From positions 1-11,157 of the forward strand of contig VSNY01000131.1 in assembly GCA_009774535.1 (NCBI GenBank): a DNA stretch of 11,157 nt, read 5' to 3'. The DNA is from Lachnospiraceae bacterium (GTDB lineage: Bacteria; Bacillota; Clostridia; Lachnospirales; Lachnospiraceae). The translations under genes and the position numbers were made by a program. Shown here in pieces: positions 1-6,917 of the stretch; position 1 is the first letter of the stretch; each line of letters opens with the position of its first letter. The notes beneath the pieces are model-generated. The model saw only the letters and a program-made list of their open reading frames with translations. It was not told where the DNA came from and made no database searches.

Positions 1-228
1 GAAAAACATATTAGCAGTTATCATCGTTATCTTGTAGACGCGCTGCTGGATATAGAAACCATATCAAATGCAAGGTTATATCATTGGGAAAATGAAGTAA
101 CTCATGCAATATCAAATCAGCAGGAAATCAGCCAGTCATCAAAGGAGTTTTTAAAAAATCCCACATATGGCGATGGCGGAATGGCTTCGGCCGTTCGGAT
201 TGCTTCGTTGCAAGTTCCTGCTGACTGA
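1..228 (+). CDS. 3' end of an unrecognised reading frame, partial at the left edge
   Basis: Frame +1 is open from the first base to a TGA at 226-228, giving 75 residues without a start inside the window. The first 50 or so residues look protein-like, helical and charged (for example LVDALLDIETISNARLYHWE). The last 20 or so, from about 165 on, are less convincing and lie in a segment full of short inverted repeats, so the frame may be read out of its true end or be a decayed remnant. I do not recognise the family. No terminator-like hairpin with a T-run follows. It precedes the convergent radical SAM gene. It could be a real C-terminus, a pseudogene fragment or chance. Confidence 0.35.
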   Translation, partial: EKHISSYHRYLVDALLDIETISNARLYHWENEVTHAISNQQEISQSSKEFLKNPTYGDGGMASAVRIASLQVPAD

Positions 229-343
229 AGGAGCTATACGGCAGGCAAGCAGGAAATCATAGAATGCCTGCTGAGAGAAGCGTATGTATGGAGACAGCGG
301 CAGGATTGATGATGTCCACACCGTAATACACGAACAAATTTTT

Positions 344-1273
344 TCAATCCCGCGTCTCCGCGGTCTTATAGATTGTCCTGAAAGAAACATGATCTGCGCA
401 TTCATCAAACAGGGTTAATTGGACCGGGCGGTTCTTTTCTTCAAAGCTGTACAGGTACTCAAATACTTTTGCGTTATTATGCAGGATACCGTTGTCTGCG
501 CATATTTGATGGAATAATTTCATAAGTTCGTTGTTTTTGGGACTATTGATTTGATATTGTGTACCGTAAGTACGCATATACTTCTCTTTCATATGTGGAA
601 ACCATCTGTCTAACTGGTTATAAAAATATTCTCTGTTTCCCTCGCGAAGAGTCAAACCCATTCCAAAGCAGATCACGCCGTAAACCTTTGCTTCGATACA
701 GTACTCTAAAATTCCTCTGATGTTTTCTTCTGTATCATTGATGAAAGGAAGAATCGGACAAAGCCAAACGACCGTTGGAATACCCGCTTCATTCAGCTTT
801 TTGAGCGCTTCAGCCCGTTCTTTTGTCGTACTTACGTTTGGCTCGATTTTTTTGCACAAGTCTTCTTCATAGGTCGTTAGCGTCATTTGCACAACACATT
901 TTGTTTTGTCGTTAATCGATTTCAACAGGTCTAAATCCCGCAATATCTGGTCGGATTTGGTTATTAATGTGAAGCCAAAACCATATTGATCTGCTAAAGC
1001 CAATGCTTTGCGAACATTCCCAATTTTACTTTCAAGCGGGATATACGGGTCTGTCATAGAGCCTGTTCCCAGCATACATTTTGTACGTTTCCGCTTCAGG
1101 GCATTTTCTAACAGTTCGATGGCGTTTGCCTTAACTTCAATATCTTCAAAATCATGTTCCATATGATAGCAGTTACTTCGTGAGTCGCAGTAAATACAGC
1201 CATGAGAGCAGCCTCGGTATAAATTCATTCCATTTTTAGCTGATAAAATACTTTTCGCATTTACAAAGTGCAT
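344..1273 (-). CDS. SPL-family radical SAM protein (SplB-like, COG1533 type)
   Basis: The 309-residue product carries a radical SAM iron-sulfur motif near the N-terminus, GCSHGCIYCD, with cysteines 22, 26 and 29 spaced C-x3-C-x2-C. It is followed by GTGSMTDPY (residues 69-77), typical of the SPL-like family that includes spore photoproduct lyase relatives. The protein should bind a 4Fe-4S cluster and cleave S-adenosylmethionine in the cytoplasm; its substrate cannot be read from the sequence. Family members of this size are usually free-standing and uncharacterised, so spore photoproduct lyase itself is not implied. The ATG at 1273 is preceded on the minus strand by GAGGAGAGG at normal spacing and, further out, by a consensus promoter. 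The tail includes QLTLFD. It points away from the neighbouring core genes and appears monocistronic, which fits an accessory gene. Confidence 0.9.
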   Translation of the reverse strand: MHFVNAKSILSAKNGMNLYRGCSHGCIYCDSRSNCYHMEHDFEDIEVKANAIELLENALKRKRTKCMLGTGSMTDPYIPLESKIGNVRKALALADQYGFGFTLITKSDQILRDLDLLKSINDKTKCVVQMTLTTYEEDLCKKIEPNVSTTKERAEALKKLNEAGIPTVVWLCPILPFINDTEENIRGILEYCIEAKVYGVICFGMGLTLREGNREYFYNQLDRWFPHMKEKYMRTYGTQYQINSPKNNELMKLFHQICADNGILHNNAKVFEYLYSFEEKNRPVQLTLFDECADHVSFRTIYKTAETRD

Positions 1274-1360
1274 AGCTTTATCCTCTCCTCAGATTGTTCA
1301 GGCAGTTGGGGGCTGTGGAATCGGATACCGTCAAAACCCAGACATGACCTGTTGGTATTT

Positions 1361-1389
1361 ATTATAATCATTTTTCGGCTTATGTTCAA
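1361..1389 (-). promoter_or_regulatory. sigma-A promoter for the radical SAM gene
   Basis: On the minus strand, TTGAAC (1389-1384) is separated by 17 bases from a perfect TATAAT (1366-1361). Transcription would begin near 1354, leaving a leader of about 80 bases before the ATG at 1273. I recognised no riboswitch in that leader. Confidence 0.75.
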
Positions 1390-1413
1390 CCAGCTGACAG
1401 AAAGATTGTTCTG

Positions 1414-1439
1414 AAAAACAGGAAAATGCTCCTGTTTTT
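1414..1439. terminator. hairpin with flanking A/T runs between two divergent promoters
   Basis: AAAAACAGGA (1414-1423) and TCCTGTTTTT (1430-1439) form a perfect 10-bp stem around a 6-base loop. The T-run on one side and A-run on the other make it a candidate terminator in either direction. No gene in the window ends into it, since both neighbours are transcribed away from it. It may insulate the two promoters or be left over from a lost gene. Confidence 0.5.
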
Positions 1440-1480
1440 AACAAACATCATAACAGTTTCATTTAACAGCAACAGAGTAC

Positions 1481-1509
1481 TTTACACGCAAGCTCCAATT
1501 TAGTATAAT
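1481..1509 (+). promoter_or_regulatory. sigma-A promoter for the NeuB-like gene
   Basis: TTTACA (1481-1486), a 17-base spacer and a perfect TATAAT (1504-1509) match the housekeeping consensus. A start near 1516 gives a leader of about 75 bases to the ATG at 1590. It is back to back with the radical SAM promoter. Confidence 0.8.
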
Positions 1510-1589
1510 AAATACAAATACACTGGCAGCAATCGCAAGCGGTTTCATCCGGGCAGATTTTGACAGCGTTCAGAAAGGGGAGAAATAGT

Positions 1590-2414
1590 ATGAGCACATT
1601 TATTATAGCAGAAATAGGCATTAACCATAACGGGGACCTGGAGCTTGCAAAAAAGCTGATAGATACGGCTGTCATCGCCGGATGCGATGCAGTGAAATTC
1701 CGCAAGCGGACGATCGGGGAATGCTATACCAAAGCAGATCTGGATGAATCGGAAGATTCCCCATGGGGACATACCAGGCGGGCAAAGGTCGAAGGACTGG
1801 AGTTTGGAAAGGAACAATATGACGCGATTGACGAATATTGTAAAGGAAAAGGGATCGCCTGGTACGCATCGGCCTATGATATCAAGTCACAGCTGTTTAT
1901 GCGCCAGTACGACCATAAATACAATAAAATCGCATCGGCTATGCTGACCAGCGATCCGCTGCTGGAAACGGTAGCAGAAGAAGGCCGTTACACATTTATA
2001 GCAACTGGTATGAGTACATTTGAAGAAATCGACCATGCGGTTGCAATCTTCCGCAAGCATGACTGTCCGTTTGAACTGATGCACTGTATCAGCACGTATC
2101 CCATGATCAGCCTGGACGCTAATTTAAGAATGATCCACACGCTTCAGGACAGATATCAATGTAAAGTCGGCTACAGCGGACATGAAATCGGCACTTTGGT
2201 CAGTACTTGCGCAGTTGCGATGGGAGCGACTTCTGTCGAACGTCATATTACATTGAATAAAACGTTTTACGGAGACGAGCAGAAAGCATCGGTAGATCCG
2301 CTGGAGTTATGGAAGCTGGTCAAAGATATTCGGGAAGCGGAGCAGATTATGGGAACCGGAGAAAAGATTTTTTCCAAGTCAGAATTGGAATTAAGGAAAA
2401 AATACAGAAGCTGA
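1590..2414 (+). CDS. short NeuB-like N-acetylneuraminate synthase family protein, no SAF domain
   Basis: The 274-residue protein matches the catalytic barrel of the NeuB family, which condenses phosphoenolpyruvate with an N-acetyl amino sugar to give a nine-carbon sialic-type acid. Visible motifs are IAEIGINHNGD (6-16), AVKFRK (34-39), KIASA (113-117), ATGMST (138-143), HCISTYP (165-171), VGYSGH (193-198) and the ERHITL block (217-222). The two histidines expected to bind manganese are kept, in GYSGH (198) and ERHITL (219), 21 residues apart. Full-length NeuB proteins are about 340-350 residues and end in an antifreeze-like SAF domain; this one stops at the point where that domain should begin (RKKYRS). 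ATG 1590 is chosen over an in-frame TTG at 1560 because GGGGAG lies at 1577-1582. No CMP-sialate or sugar-modifying gene is nearby, so the substrate is uncertain. Confidence 0.88.
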   Translation: MSTFIIAEIGINHNGDLELAKKLIDTAVIAGCDAVKFRKRTIGECYTKADLDESEDSPWGHTRRAKVEGLEFGKEQYDAIDEYCKGKGIAWYASAYDIKSQLFMRQYDHKYNKIASAMLTSDPLLETVAEEGRYTFIATGMSTFEEIDHAVAIFRKHDCPFELMHCISTYPMISLDANLRMIHTLQDRYQCKVGYSGHEIGTLVSTCAVAMGATSVERHITLNKTFYGDEQKASVDPLELWKLVKDIREAEQIMGTGEKIFSKSELELRKKYRS

Positions 2415-2446
2415 TACGTATCCCGGCATAAGCGGAAACAGTTTCA

Positions 2447-2487
2447 AAAAGCCATACAGAAAGGTGATCGGATTCTGTATGGCTTTT
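2447..2487 (+). terminator. intrinsic terminator after the NeuB-like gene
   Basis: AAAAGCCATACAGAA (2447-2461) and TTCTGTATGGCTTTT (2473-2487) form a perfect 15-bp stem with an 11-base loop. The run of Ts lies within the right arm and is short. It begins 32 bases after the upstream stop codon and ends 24 bases before the next start codon, so the deaminase gene depends on read-through or an unrecognised promoter. Confidence 0.75.
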
Positions 2488-2500
2488 CGATGTAACAGGA

Positions 2501-2506
2501 AGGAGG
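2501..2506 (+). promoter_or_regulatory. ribosome binding site fixing a GTG start
   Basis: AGGAGG lies 5 bases before GTG 2512. An upstream in-frame ATG at 2464 would sit inside the terminator hairpin, and the nearby ATG at 2510 is in another frame. Confidence 0.8.
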
Positions 2507-2511
2507 CCCAT

Positions 2512-3000
2512 GTGGCAAGACGTGATAAGATTAACTATTACCTGGATCTCGCGGATGTAGTATCCAAACGGTGTACCTGTCTGCGCAGGCATTATGGCGC
2601 CGTCATTGTAAAAAATGACGAGGTAATCTCAACTGGCTATGTCGGCGCGCCGAGAGGCCGCAAAAACTGCACGGATCTTGGTTTCTGCGTTCGCAAACAG
2701 ATGAATATCCCAAGAGGGGAACGGTACGAACTGTGCCGCAGCGTCCACGCGGAAGCAAATGCGATTATCAGCGCCGAACGTGAAAAGATGATTGGCGCCG
2801 CGCTGTATTTATCCGGACGCGAAGCGGATACCGGAGAGTATATTAAAAATTCCAACAGCTGTTCGATGTGCAAGCGCCTGATTATTAATGCCGGGATTTC
2901 ACATGTGTATATCCGTGATACGGATGACGAATATCGTGAGATTGCCGTGGAAGACTGGATTGTAAACGACGAATCGCTGGAAGCTTCGTTTGGTTATTAA
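2512..3000 (+). CDS. deoxycytidylate (dCMP) deaminase family protein
   Basis: With a GTG start the product is 162 residues, the usual size for the family. It deaminates dCMP to dUMP, supplying thymidylate synthesis in the cytoplasm. The zinc site is visible: HAE (79-81, with the proton-shuttling glutamate 81) and the cysteine pair CSMC (117-120). The dCMP-specific stretch GYVGAPRGRKNC (42-53) and GERYELCRSVHAEANAI (69-85) support dCMP rather than tRNA or cytidine deaminase; ComEB-type proteins belong here too. The residue before the first zinc cysteine is serine instead of the usual proline, a mild variation. It lies between the upstream terminator and the yqfC promoter, so it may form its own unit. 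I saw no clear promoter directly upstream. Confidence 0.92.
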   Translation: MARRDKINYYLDLADVVSKRCTCLRRHYGAVIVKNDEVISTGYVGAPRGRKNCTDLGFCVRKQMNIPRGERYELCRSVHAEANAIISAEREKMIGAALYLSGREADTGEYIKNSNSCSMCKRLIINAGISHVYIRDTDDEYREIAVEDWIVNDESLEASFGY

Positions 3001-3015
3001 GCGCAGTAAATGCAC

Positions 3016-3044
3016 ACATACTGCTTCCTTGTTTTGCATACAAT
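3016..3044 (+). promoter_or_regulatory. candidate sigma-E sporulation promoter of the yqfC operon
   Basis: CATACAAT (3037-3044) is a perfect match to the sigma-E minus-10 element. ACATACT (3016-3022), 14 bases upstream, resembles the minus-35 element kmATATT with two mismatches. Predicted transcription begins about 25 bases before the yqfC ATG. yqfC and yqfD are known sigma-E genes in Bacillus subtilis, which supports the reading. Confidence 0.6.
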
Positions 3045-3074
3045 GATATCAACAAGGTACACGCCGGAGCTGTT

Positions 3075-3362
3075 ATGAAAAAACGGAACATTTTTTCCAG
3101 CGAACTAAAGGAAAGTGTTGTCAGGGCATTTGACCTGCCGCCGGATCTGGCGTATGGGAGCGTTCTCGTATCGGTCACAGGCCAGAGCGGGCTTTTGATC
3201 GAGAACTACCGCGGAATTTTGGAATATAAAGAAGAACATATCCGCATCCAGGCGAAAGACTGCCGGATACTTGTGGTCGGAAAACGGCTCAAAATCGAAT
3301 ACTACACCAATGAAGAAATGAAAATCAACGGCCTGATTGAACAGATTATTTATGAAAACTGA
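3075..3362 (+). CDS. yqfC: sporulation protein YqfC
   Basis: The 95-residue product fits the small YqfC/YabP-like family in length and content, with the characteristic region GSVLVSVTGQSGLLIENYRGILEY interrupted by no gaps (about residues 28-51) followed by short beta-rich segments. It has no membrane segment or signal peptide. In Bacillus the gene is transcribed by sigma-E in the mother cell and paired with yqfD. The exact biochemical role is not established. The ATG at 3075 follows CCGGAGC at suitable spacing, and the stop at 3362 is 8 bases before yqfD, whose ribosome binding site overlaps the yqfC stop. The family call rests on both sequence and the yqfC-yqfD-phoH order. Confidence 0.92.
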   Translation: MKKRNIFSSELKESVVRAFDLPPDLAYGSVLVSVTGQSGLLIENYRGILEYKEEHIRIQAKDCRILVVGKRLKIEYYTNEEMKINGLIEQIIYEN

Positions 3363-3370
3363 GGTGTAGC

Positions 3371-4645
3371 ATGCTGTTGCGTCTGATCAAATATTTTCGC
3401 GGCTATGTGGAGGTGGCGTTGTGGGGCTATGCGCCGGAACGGTTTTTTAACCTTTGCAGCAACCATGACATCCTGATCTGGGATCTGCGTCAGGATGGGG
3501 ATGTGTATTATTTCTATATATCGGTAGAAGGGTTTCGGTGTTTAAAGCCGCTTTTGAAAAAATCCGGCACGCATATCAAGATCAGCCGGAAAAATGGAAT
3601 ACCGTTCTTTTTTTTCCGGTACCGCAAACGTAAGATTCTGTTTGCCAGTGTTTTTGTCTGCATGCTGATTCTGTTTACGCTGTCGCGTTTTGTCTGGAAG
3701 ATCAATATCAACGGCAATGACAGCGTGACTGATGACAGTATGCTGCAGTTTCTGGAGGAAAAAAACAGTTCTTACGGTACGCCTGTGTCGGAAATTGACT
3801 GCACAAAACTGGAAGAAGAGATCCGCAGCTGCTTTGACAGTATTATTTGGACGTCCGTCAAGCGGGAAGGAACGACGCTGACGGTCGACGTGCAGGAAAA
3901 CCTGATAGTAGCGTCGCAGCCGTCGAACGCGCAGCTGCCGGAAGAATTAAAAAATCAGGACGAGAAAGGCTATGACCTTCTGGCGCTGCATGATGGGACG
4001 ATTGAAAGCATTTATGTACGCAAAGGAACGCCGATGGTGCGCCAGGGCGATATCGTAAAAAAAGGGGATGTGCTGGTGTCCGGCGCGCTTCCGATCTATG
4101 ATGACAGCGGCACGCTGACCGCATACCAGCGCTGTACCGCGGACGCAGATATCCAGCTGAAAACGGATTATGCATACAAAGACAGTTTTGCCGCCAGGCA
4201 TACGCAGCGTGTTTACAGCGGACGGACCCAGCAGCGGTATGGATTCGGCTTCGGCGATTCGTATTTCCAGCTCCCGTGGAACAAAGTGGATTACGAAAAC
4301 TATACGGTGATGGACACGCGTACGCAGGTACGTCTTTGCGATTCTTTTTACCTTCCGGTCTGGCTTGTGCGGCGTACTTATGAGGAATACAAAGAAGAGC
4401 AGGTCATCTATACGAAGCAGGAAGCCAGACAGCAGGCGCAGGAAAATTTAACGGAATTTTTAGAAAAATTAGCACAAAAAGATGTGGCGGTTTTAGAAAA
4501 ACATGTTATGATAAAAGCGGAAAAAAATAAATATACCGTATCCGGCAAGATCACGGTGCTGGAAAATACATTTCAATATGCCGTAAATACCGAGACTGCT
4601 GCAGATACGGGAGATGAAGGGAATGTAGGGAATGAGTCTGAATGA
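3371..4645 (+). CDS. yqfD: sporulation membrane protein YqfD
   Basis: The 424-residue protein has the YqfD layout: an N-terminal cytoplasmic region of about 85 residues rich in basic residues toward its end (YRKRK, 84-88), one membrane helix at about 89-108, then a large outside portion beginning with ININGNDSV (111-119). A short segment at about 215-238 (VRKGTPMVRQGDIVKKGDVL) resembles the hammerhead of membrane-fusion-type proteins. The C-terminal 90 residues are highly charged and probably helical. YqfD is a sigma-E-dependent protein needed for normal sporulation; its mechanism is not settled. The gene begins 8 bases after yqfC and its last 14 bases overlap phoH, showing tight co-transcription and perhaps coupled translation. 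Confidence 0.93.
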   Translation: MLLRLIKYFRGYVEVALWGYAPERFFNLCSNHDILIWDLRQDGDVYYFYISVEGFRCLKPLLKKSGTHIKISRKNGIPFFFFRYRKRKILFASVFVCMLILFTLSRFVWKININGNDSVTDDSMLQFLEEKNSSYGTPVSEIDCTKLEEEIRSCFDSIIWTSVKREGTTLTVDVQENLIVASQPSNAQLPEELKNQDEKGYDLLALHDGTIESIYVRKGTPMVRQGDIVKKGDVLVSGALPIYDDSGTLTAYQRCTADADIQLKTDYAYKDSFAARHTQRVYSGRTQQRYGFGFGDSYFQLPWNKVDYENYTVMDTRTQVRLCDSFYLPVWLVRRTYEEYKEEQVIYTKQEARQQAQENLTEFLEKLAQKDVAVLEKHVMIKAEKNKYTVSGKITVLENTFQYAVNTETAADTGDEGNVGNESE

Positions 4646-5645
4646 GATATGCATGGAACTTCCGTCAGATCATATGACGAACGTATTCGGGCAATTTGAC
4701 TCTTATATGAAAAAAATCGAACGGAGCCTGAATGTAACAGTGATCTGCCGGGATGAGCAGGTCAAGATTTTAGGAGACGAGGCACATATTTCATCCGCAA
4801 AAGAAGTCCTGACACAGCTGCTGGAGCTGTCCGGGCGCGGCAATACTGTGACAGAGCAGAATGTAGACTATGCCATCGCACTGGTAAAGGAACATGCGTC
4901 GGCTACGCTTGCGGATATTGATGAATCGTGCATTGGTTATACGGTTAACGGCAAGCCAATCCGGCCGAAAACACTCGGGCAGAAAAAATATGTGGATCTG
5001 ATCAGAGAACGGATGGTCGTATTCGGCACAGGCCCTGCCGGGACCGGGAAGACGTACCTTGCGATGGCGATGGCAGTTTCTTCCTTTAAAAAAGAAGAAA
5101 CCGGACGTATTATTTTAACAAGACCAGCCATTGAAGCTGGAGAAAAACTTGGCTTTCTGCCGGGCGACCTGCAAAGTAAAGTAGATCCGTACCTGCGTCC
5201 GCTGTACGATGCGCTGCATCAGATTATGGGGGCGGACAATTTTATGAAAAATATGGAAAAAGGGCTGATCGAGGTCGCGCCGCTTGCATATATGCGCGGA
5301 CGCACGTTGGACAATTCCTTTATAATCCTGGACGAAGCTCAGAATACAACTCCGGCGCAGATGAAAATGTTTTTGACAAGGATCGGGTTTGGATCTAAAG
5401 TTGTAGTTACAGGAGACGCATCCCAAAAAGATTTGCCGCCGGATGCAAAATCGGGACTGGATGTGGCGCTGGATGTATTAAGAAAAGTAGAAGATATCGG
5501 GATCTGCGAGCTTTCCAGCAAGGATGTCGTACGCCATCCGCTTGTACAGAAAATTGTAAACGCATATGAGGATTATGAAAAAAGACATATGGAGCCTGTA
5601 CGGCATCCGAAACGGAAAAAACAGGTGGCAAAATGGCAGGCATAA
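4632..5645 (+). CDS. phoH: PhoH-family ATPase
   Basis: The 337-residue protein is a standard PhoH (YbeZ-like) P-loop ATPase. An N-terminal KH-like region precedes the ATPase core with Walker A GPAGTGKT (134-141), TRPAIEAGEKLGFLPGD (163-179), Walker B IILDEAQN (231-238) and the sensor stretch VVTGDASQ (258-265); SSKDVVRHPLV (295-305) ends the core. The basic tail (RHPKRKKQVAKW) may contact RNA. PhoH proteins are linked to RNA metabolism and are very often next to ybeY; in this window they are separated by two genes. It overlaps yqfD by 14 bases and the next gene by 13, so it belongs to the same transcript. The motifs look intact, so it is probably active. The name comes from phosphate control in E. 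coli, which should not be assumed here. Confidence 0.95.
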   Translation: MSLNEICMELPSDHMTNVFGQFDSYMKKIERSLNVTVICRDEQVKILGDEAHISSAKEVLTQLLELSGRGNTVTEQNVDYAIALVKEHASATLADIDESCIGYTVNGKPIRPKTLGQKKYVDLIRERMVVFGTGPAGTGKTYLAMAMAVSSFKKEETGRIILTRPAIEAGEKLGFLPGDLQSKVDPYLRPLYDALHQIMGADNFMKNMEKGLIEVAPLAYMRGRTLDNSFIILDEAQNTTPAQMKMFLTRIGFGSKVVVTGDASQKDLPPDAKSGLDVALDVLRKVEDIGICELSSKDVVRHPLVQKIVNAYEDYEKRHMEPVRHPKRKKQVAKWQA

Positions 5646-6826
5646 CAGAAGACAGATTTATTAGAAAGCGCGTCCTAAAGCTGGTATACTTAAGCATAGC
5701 TACACTGTTTGCTGGTGTGCTGCTCGGCGCTCTGCACCGGATGGCGCTGGGGGACATTCTTGTCCTTTTGTTTTTGGACGTGCTGTTTGCGGTATCTTTT
5801 ATTTTTTATCTGGAAACAAGCAGGCTGCATAAGAAACATAAACGTCCGGACTCCGCGGAGGATTATCAAAGGCTGTGCATTTATTACACAGCCGGTATCC
5901 TTTTTATGCTGCCGGCGTCCTTTTTTCCCGCTTATACGGTACCCGTATTTTGCATTGGATTTTGCCTGGCTGCAGCATTGGATCGGGAACAGGCGTTTGC
6001 AATTGCACTGTTTTTAAATATCCATATCGCACTGGGAGCAGAAAGCTCCGTCACAGCAATGGCATGTACGCTGATGCTGATGCTCCTTGGAATTGTGATG
6101 ACGGGTATGTATGACCAAAAAGAATACCGCATTTATGCAGAGGTAACAGCGTGTGCGCTGAACCTGGCAGTCCCGGTGCTGTTTTACTATCTGGACAAGG
6201 GTGTGCCGACACTGCGGCTGTTTTTATTTGCGCTGCCGGGTGCGGCGCTTGGGGTGGCAGGCATGCACTTTTTGTATGATCTGCTGCATTTTAAGCTGGA
6301 ACATTTTGGAGAAATCAGTCTGGATACGATTGTAGACCCGAGTTTTCATCTGGTGCGGGAGATTAAGAAATATTCACAGGCGGATTATAATCATGCCATA
6401 CGCGTATCCAGAATTGCGGCGCATTGTGCAGCCAGGATTCAGGTCAATGCAAAGCTGGCTGCGGTCAGCGGCTTTTATTACCGTCTTGGAAAATTCGGCG
6501 GAGAACCGTTTATCGCAAGCGGTATTCGTATTGCGCAAGATAATTGTTTTCCAAATGAAGTAATCACGATTTTAAGCGAATTCGGCGGGCAGGAGGAACC
6601 GATTTCTTCGATTGAATCTGCGATTGTACATATAACAGATACGCTGGTAACGAAATTTGAACTGCTGGATCATACGACGCTGTCCAGTTCATGGAACCGC
6701 GATATGGTCATTTACCAGACCTTAAATGATGAATCCTCTTCCGGTATTTACGATCACAGCGGGCTTACGATGAACCAGTTTTTAAAAATCCGGGAGTTTC
6801 TGGCAAAAGAAGAAGAGCTGCTGTAA
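5633..6826 (+). CDS. small PgpH/YqfF-like membrane protein with degenerate HD domain
   Basis: The 397-residue protein occupies the operon slot of YqfF/PgpH, a membrane HD phosphodiesterase that degrades c-di-AMP and is usually about 700 residues. Here the large extracellular N-terminal domain is absent. About six or seven hydrophobic segments lie between residues 16 and 213, followed by a cytoplasmic HD-like domain. The family stretch DYNHAIRVSRIA (251-262) keeps the first histidine, but the place where PgpH has YYHDIGK reads YYRLGK (282-287): the metal-binding His-Asp pair is replaced by Tyr283-Arg284. Later histidines of the HD-type site are also not evident. The protein is therefore probably not a phosphodiesterase, though it could bind nucleotide or regulate. 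ATG 5633 overlaps phoH by 13 bases and follows AGGTGG. Confidence 0.85.
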   Translation: MAGITEDRFIRKRVLKLVYLSIATLFAGVLLGALHRMALGDILVLLFLDVLFAVSFIFYLETSRLHKKHKRPDSAEDYQRLCIYYTAGILFMLPASFFPAYTVPVFCIGFCLAAALDREQAFAIALFLNIHIALGAESSVTAMACTLMLMLLGIVMTGMYDQKEYRIYAEVTACALNLAVPVLFYYLDKGVPTLRLFLFALPGAALGVAGMHFLYDLLHFKLEHFGEISLDTIVDPSFHLVREIKKYSQADYNHAIRVSRIAAHCAARIQVNAKLAAVSGFYYRLGKFGGEPFIASGIRIAQDNCFPNEVITILSEFGGQEEPISSIESAIVHITDTLVTKFELLDHTTLSSSWNRDMVIYQTLNDESSSGIYDHSGLTMNQFLKIREFLAKEEELL

Positions 6827-6905
6827 ACGGCGTAAAATTCAGCTGATCCGGAAACAACGTGATTTTAAGAAACGGTTCAAAAGAAATGTATGTTCCGGAG
6901 GAATC

Positions 6906-6911
6906 AGGAGG
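6906..6911 (+). promoter_or_regulatory. ribosome binding site of the PARG gene
   Basis: AGGAGG lies 6 bases before ATG 6918. An in-frame TTG at 6912 directly abuts it and cannot be the start. Confidence 0.8.
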
Positions 6912-6917
6912 TTGGTT

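Noticed and set aside
151..408. 85-codon minus-strand frame at the left edge
   Set aside because: It overlaps the end of the radical SAM gene on the same strand in another frame and the inverted-repeat segment, and its content is not protein-like.
1274..1353. Riboswitch in the radical SAM leader
   Set aside because: The leader is about 80 bases and I could not match it to any known riboswitch core or find an expression-platform hairpin.
3858..4175. Antisense frame over yqfD (105 codons)
   Set aside because: It is a shadow of a well-supported gene, with arginine-, histidine- and serine-rich content and no ribosome binding site.
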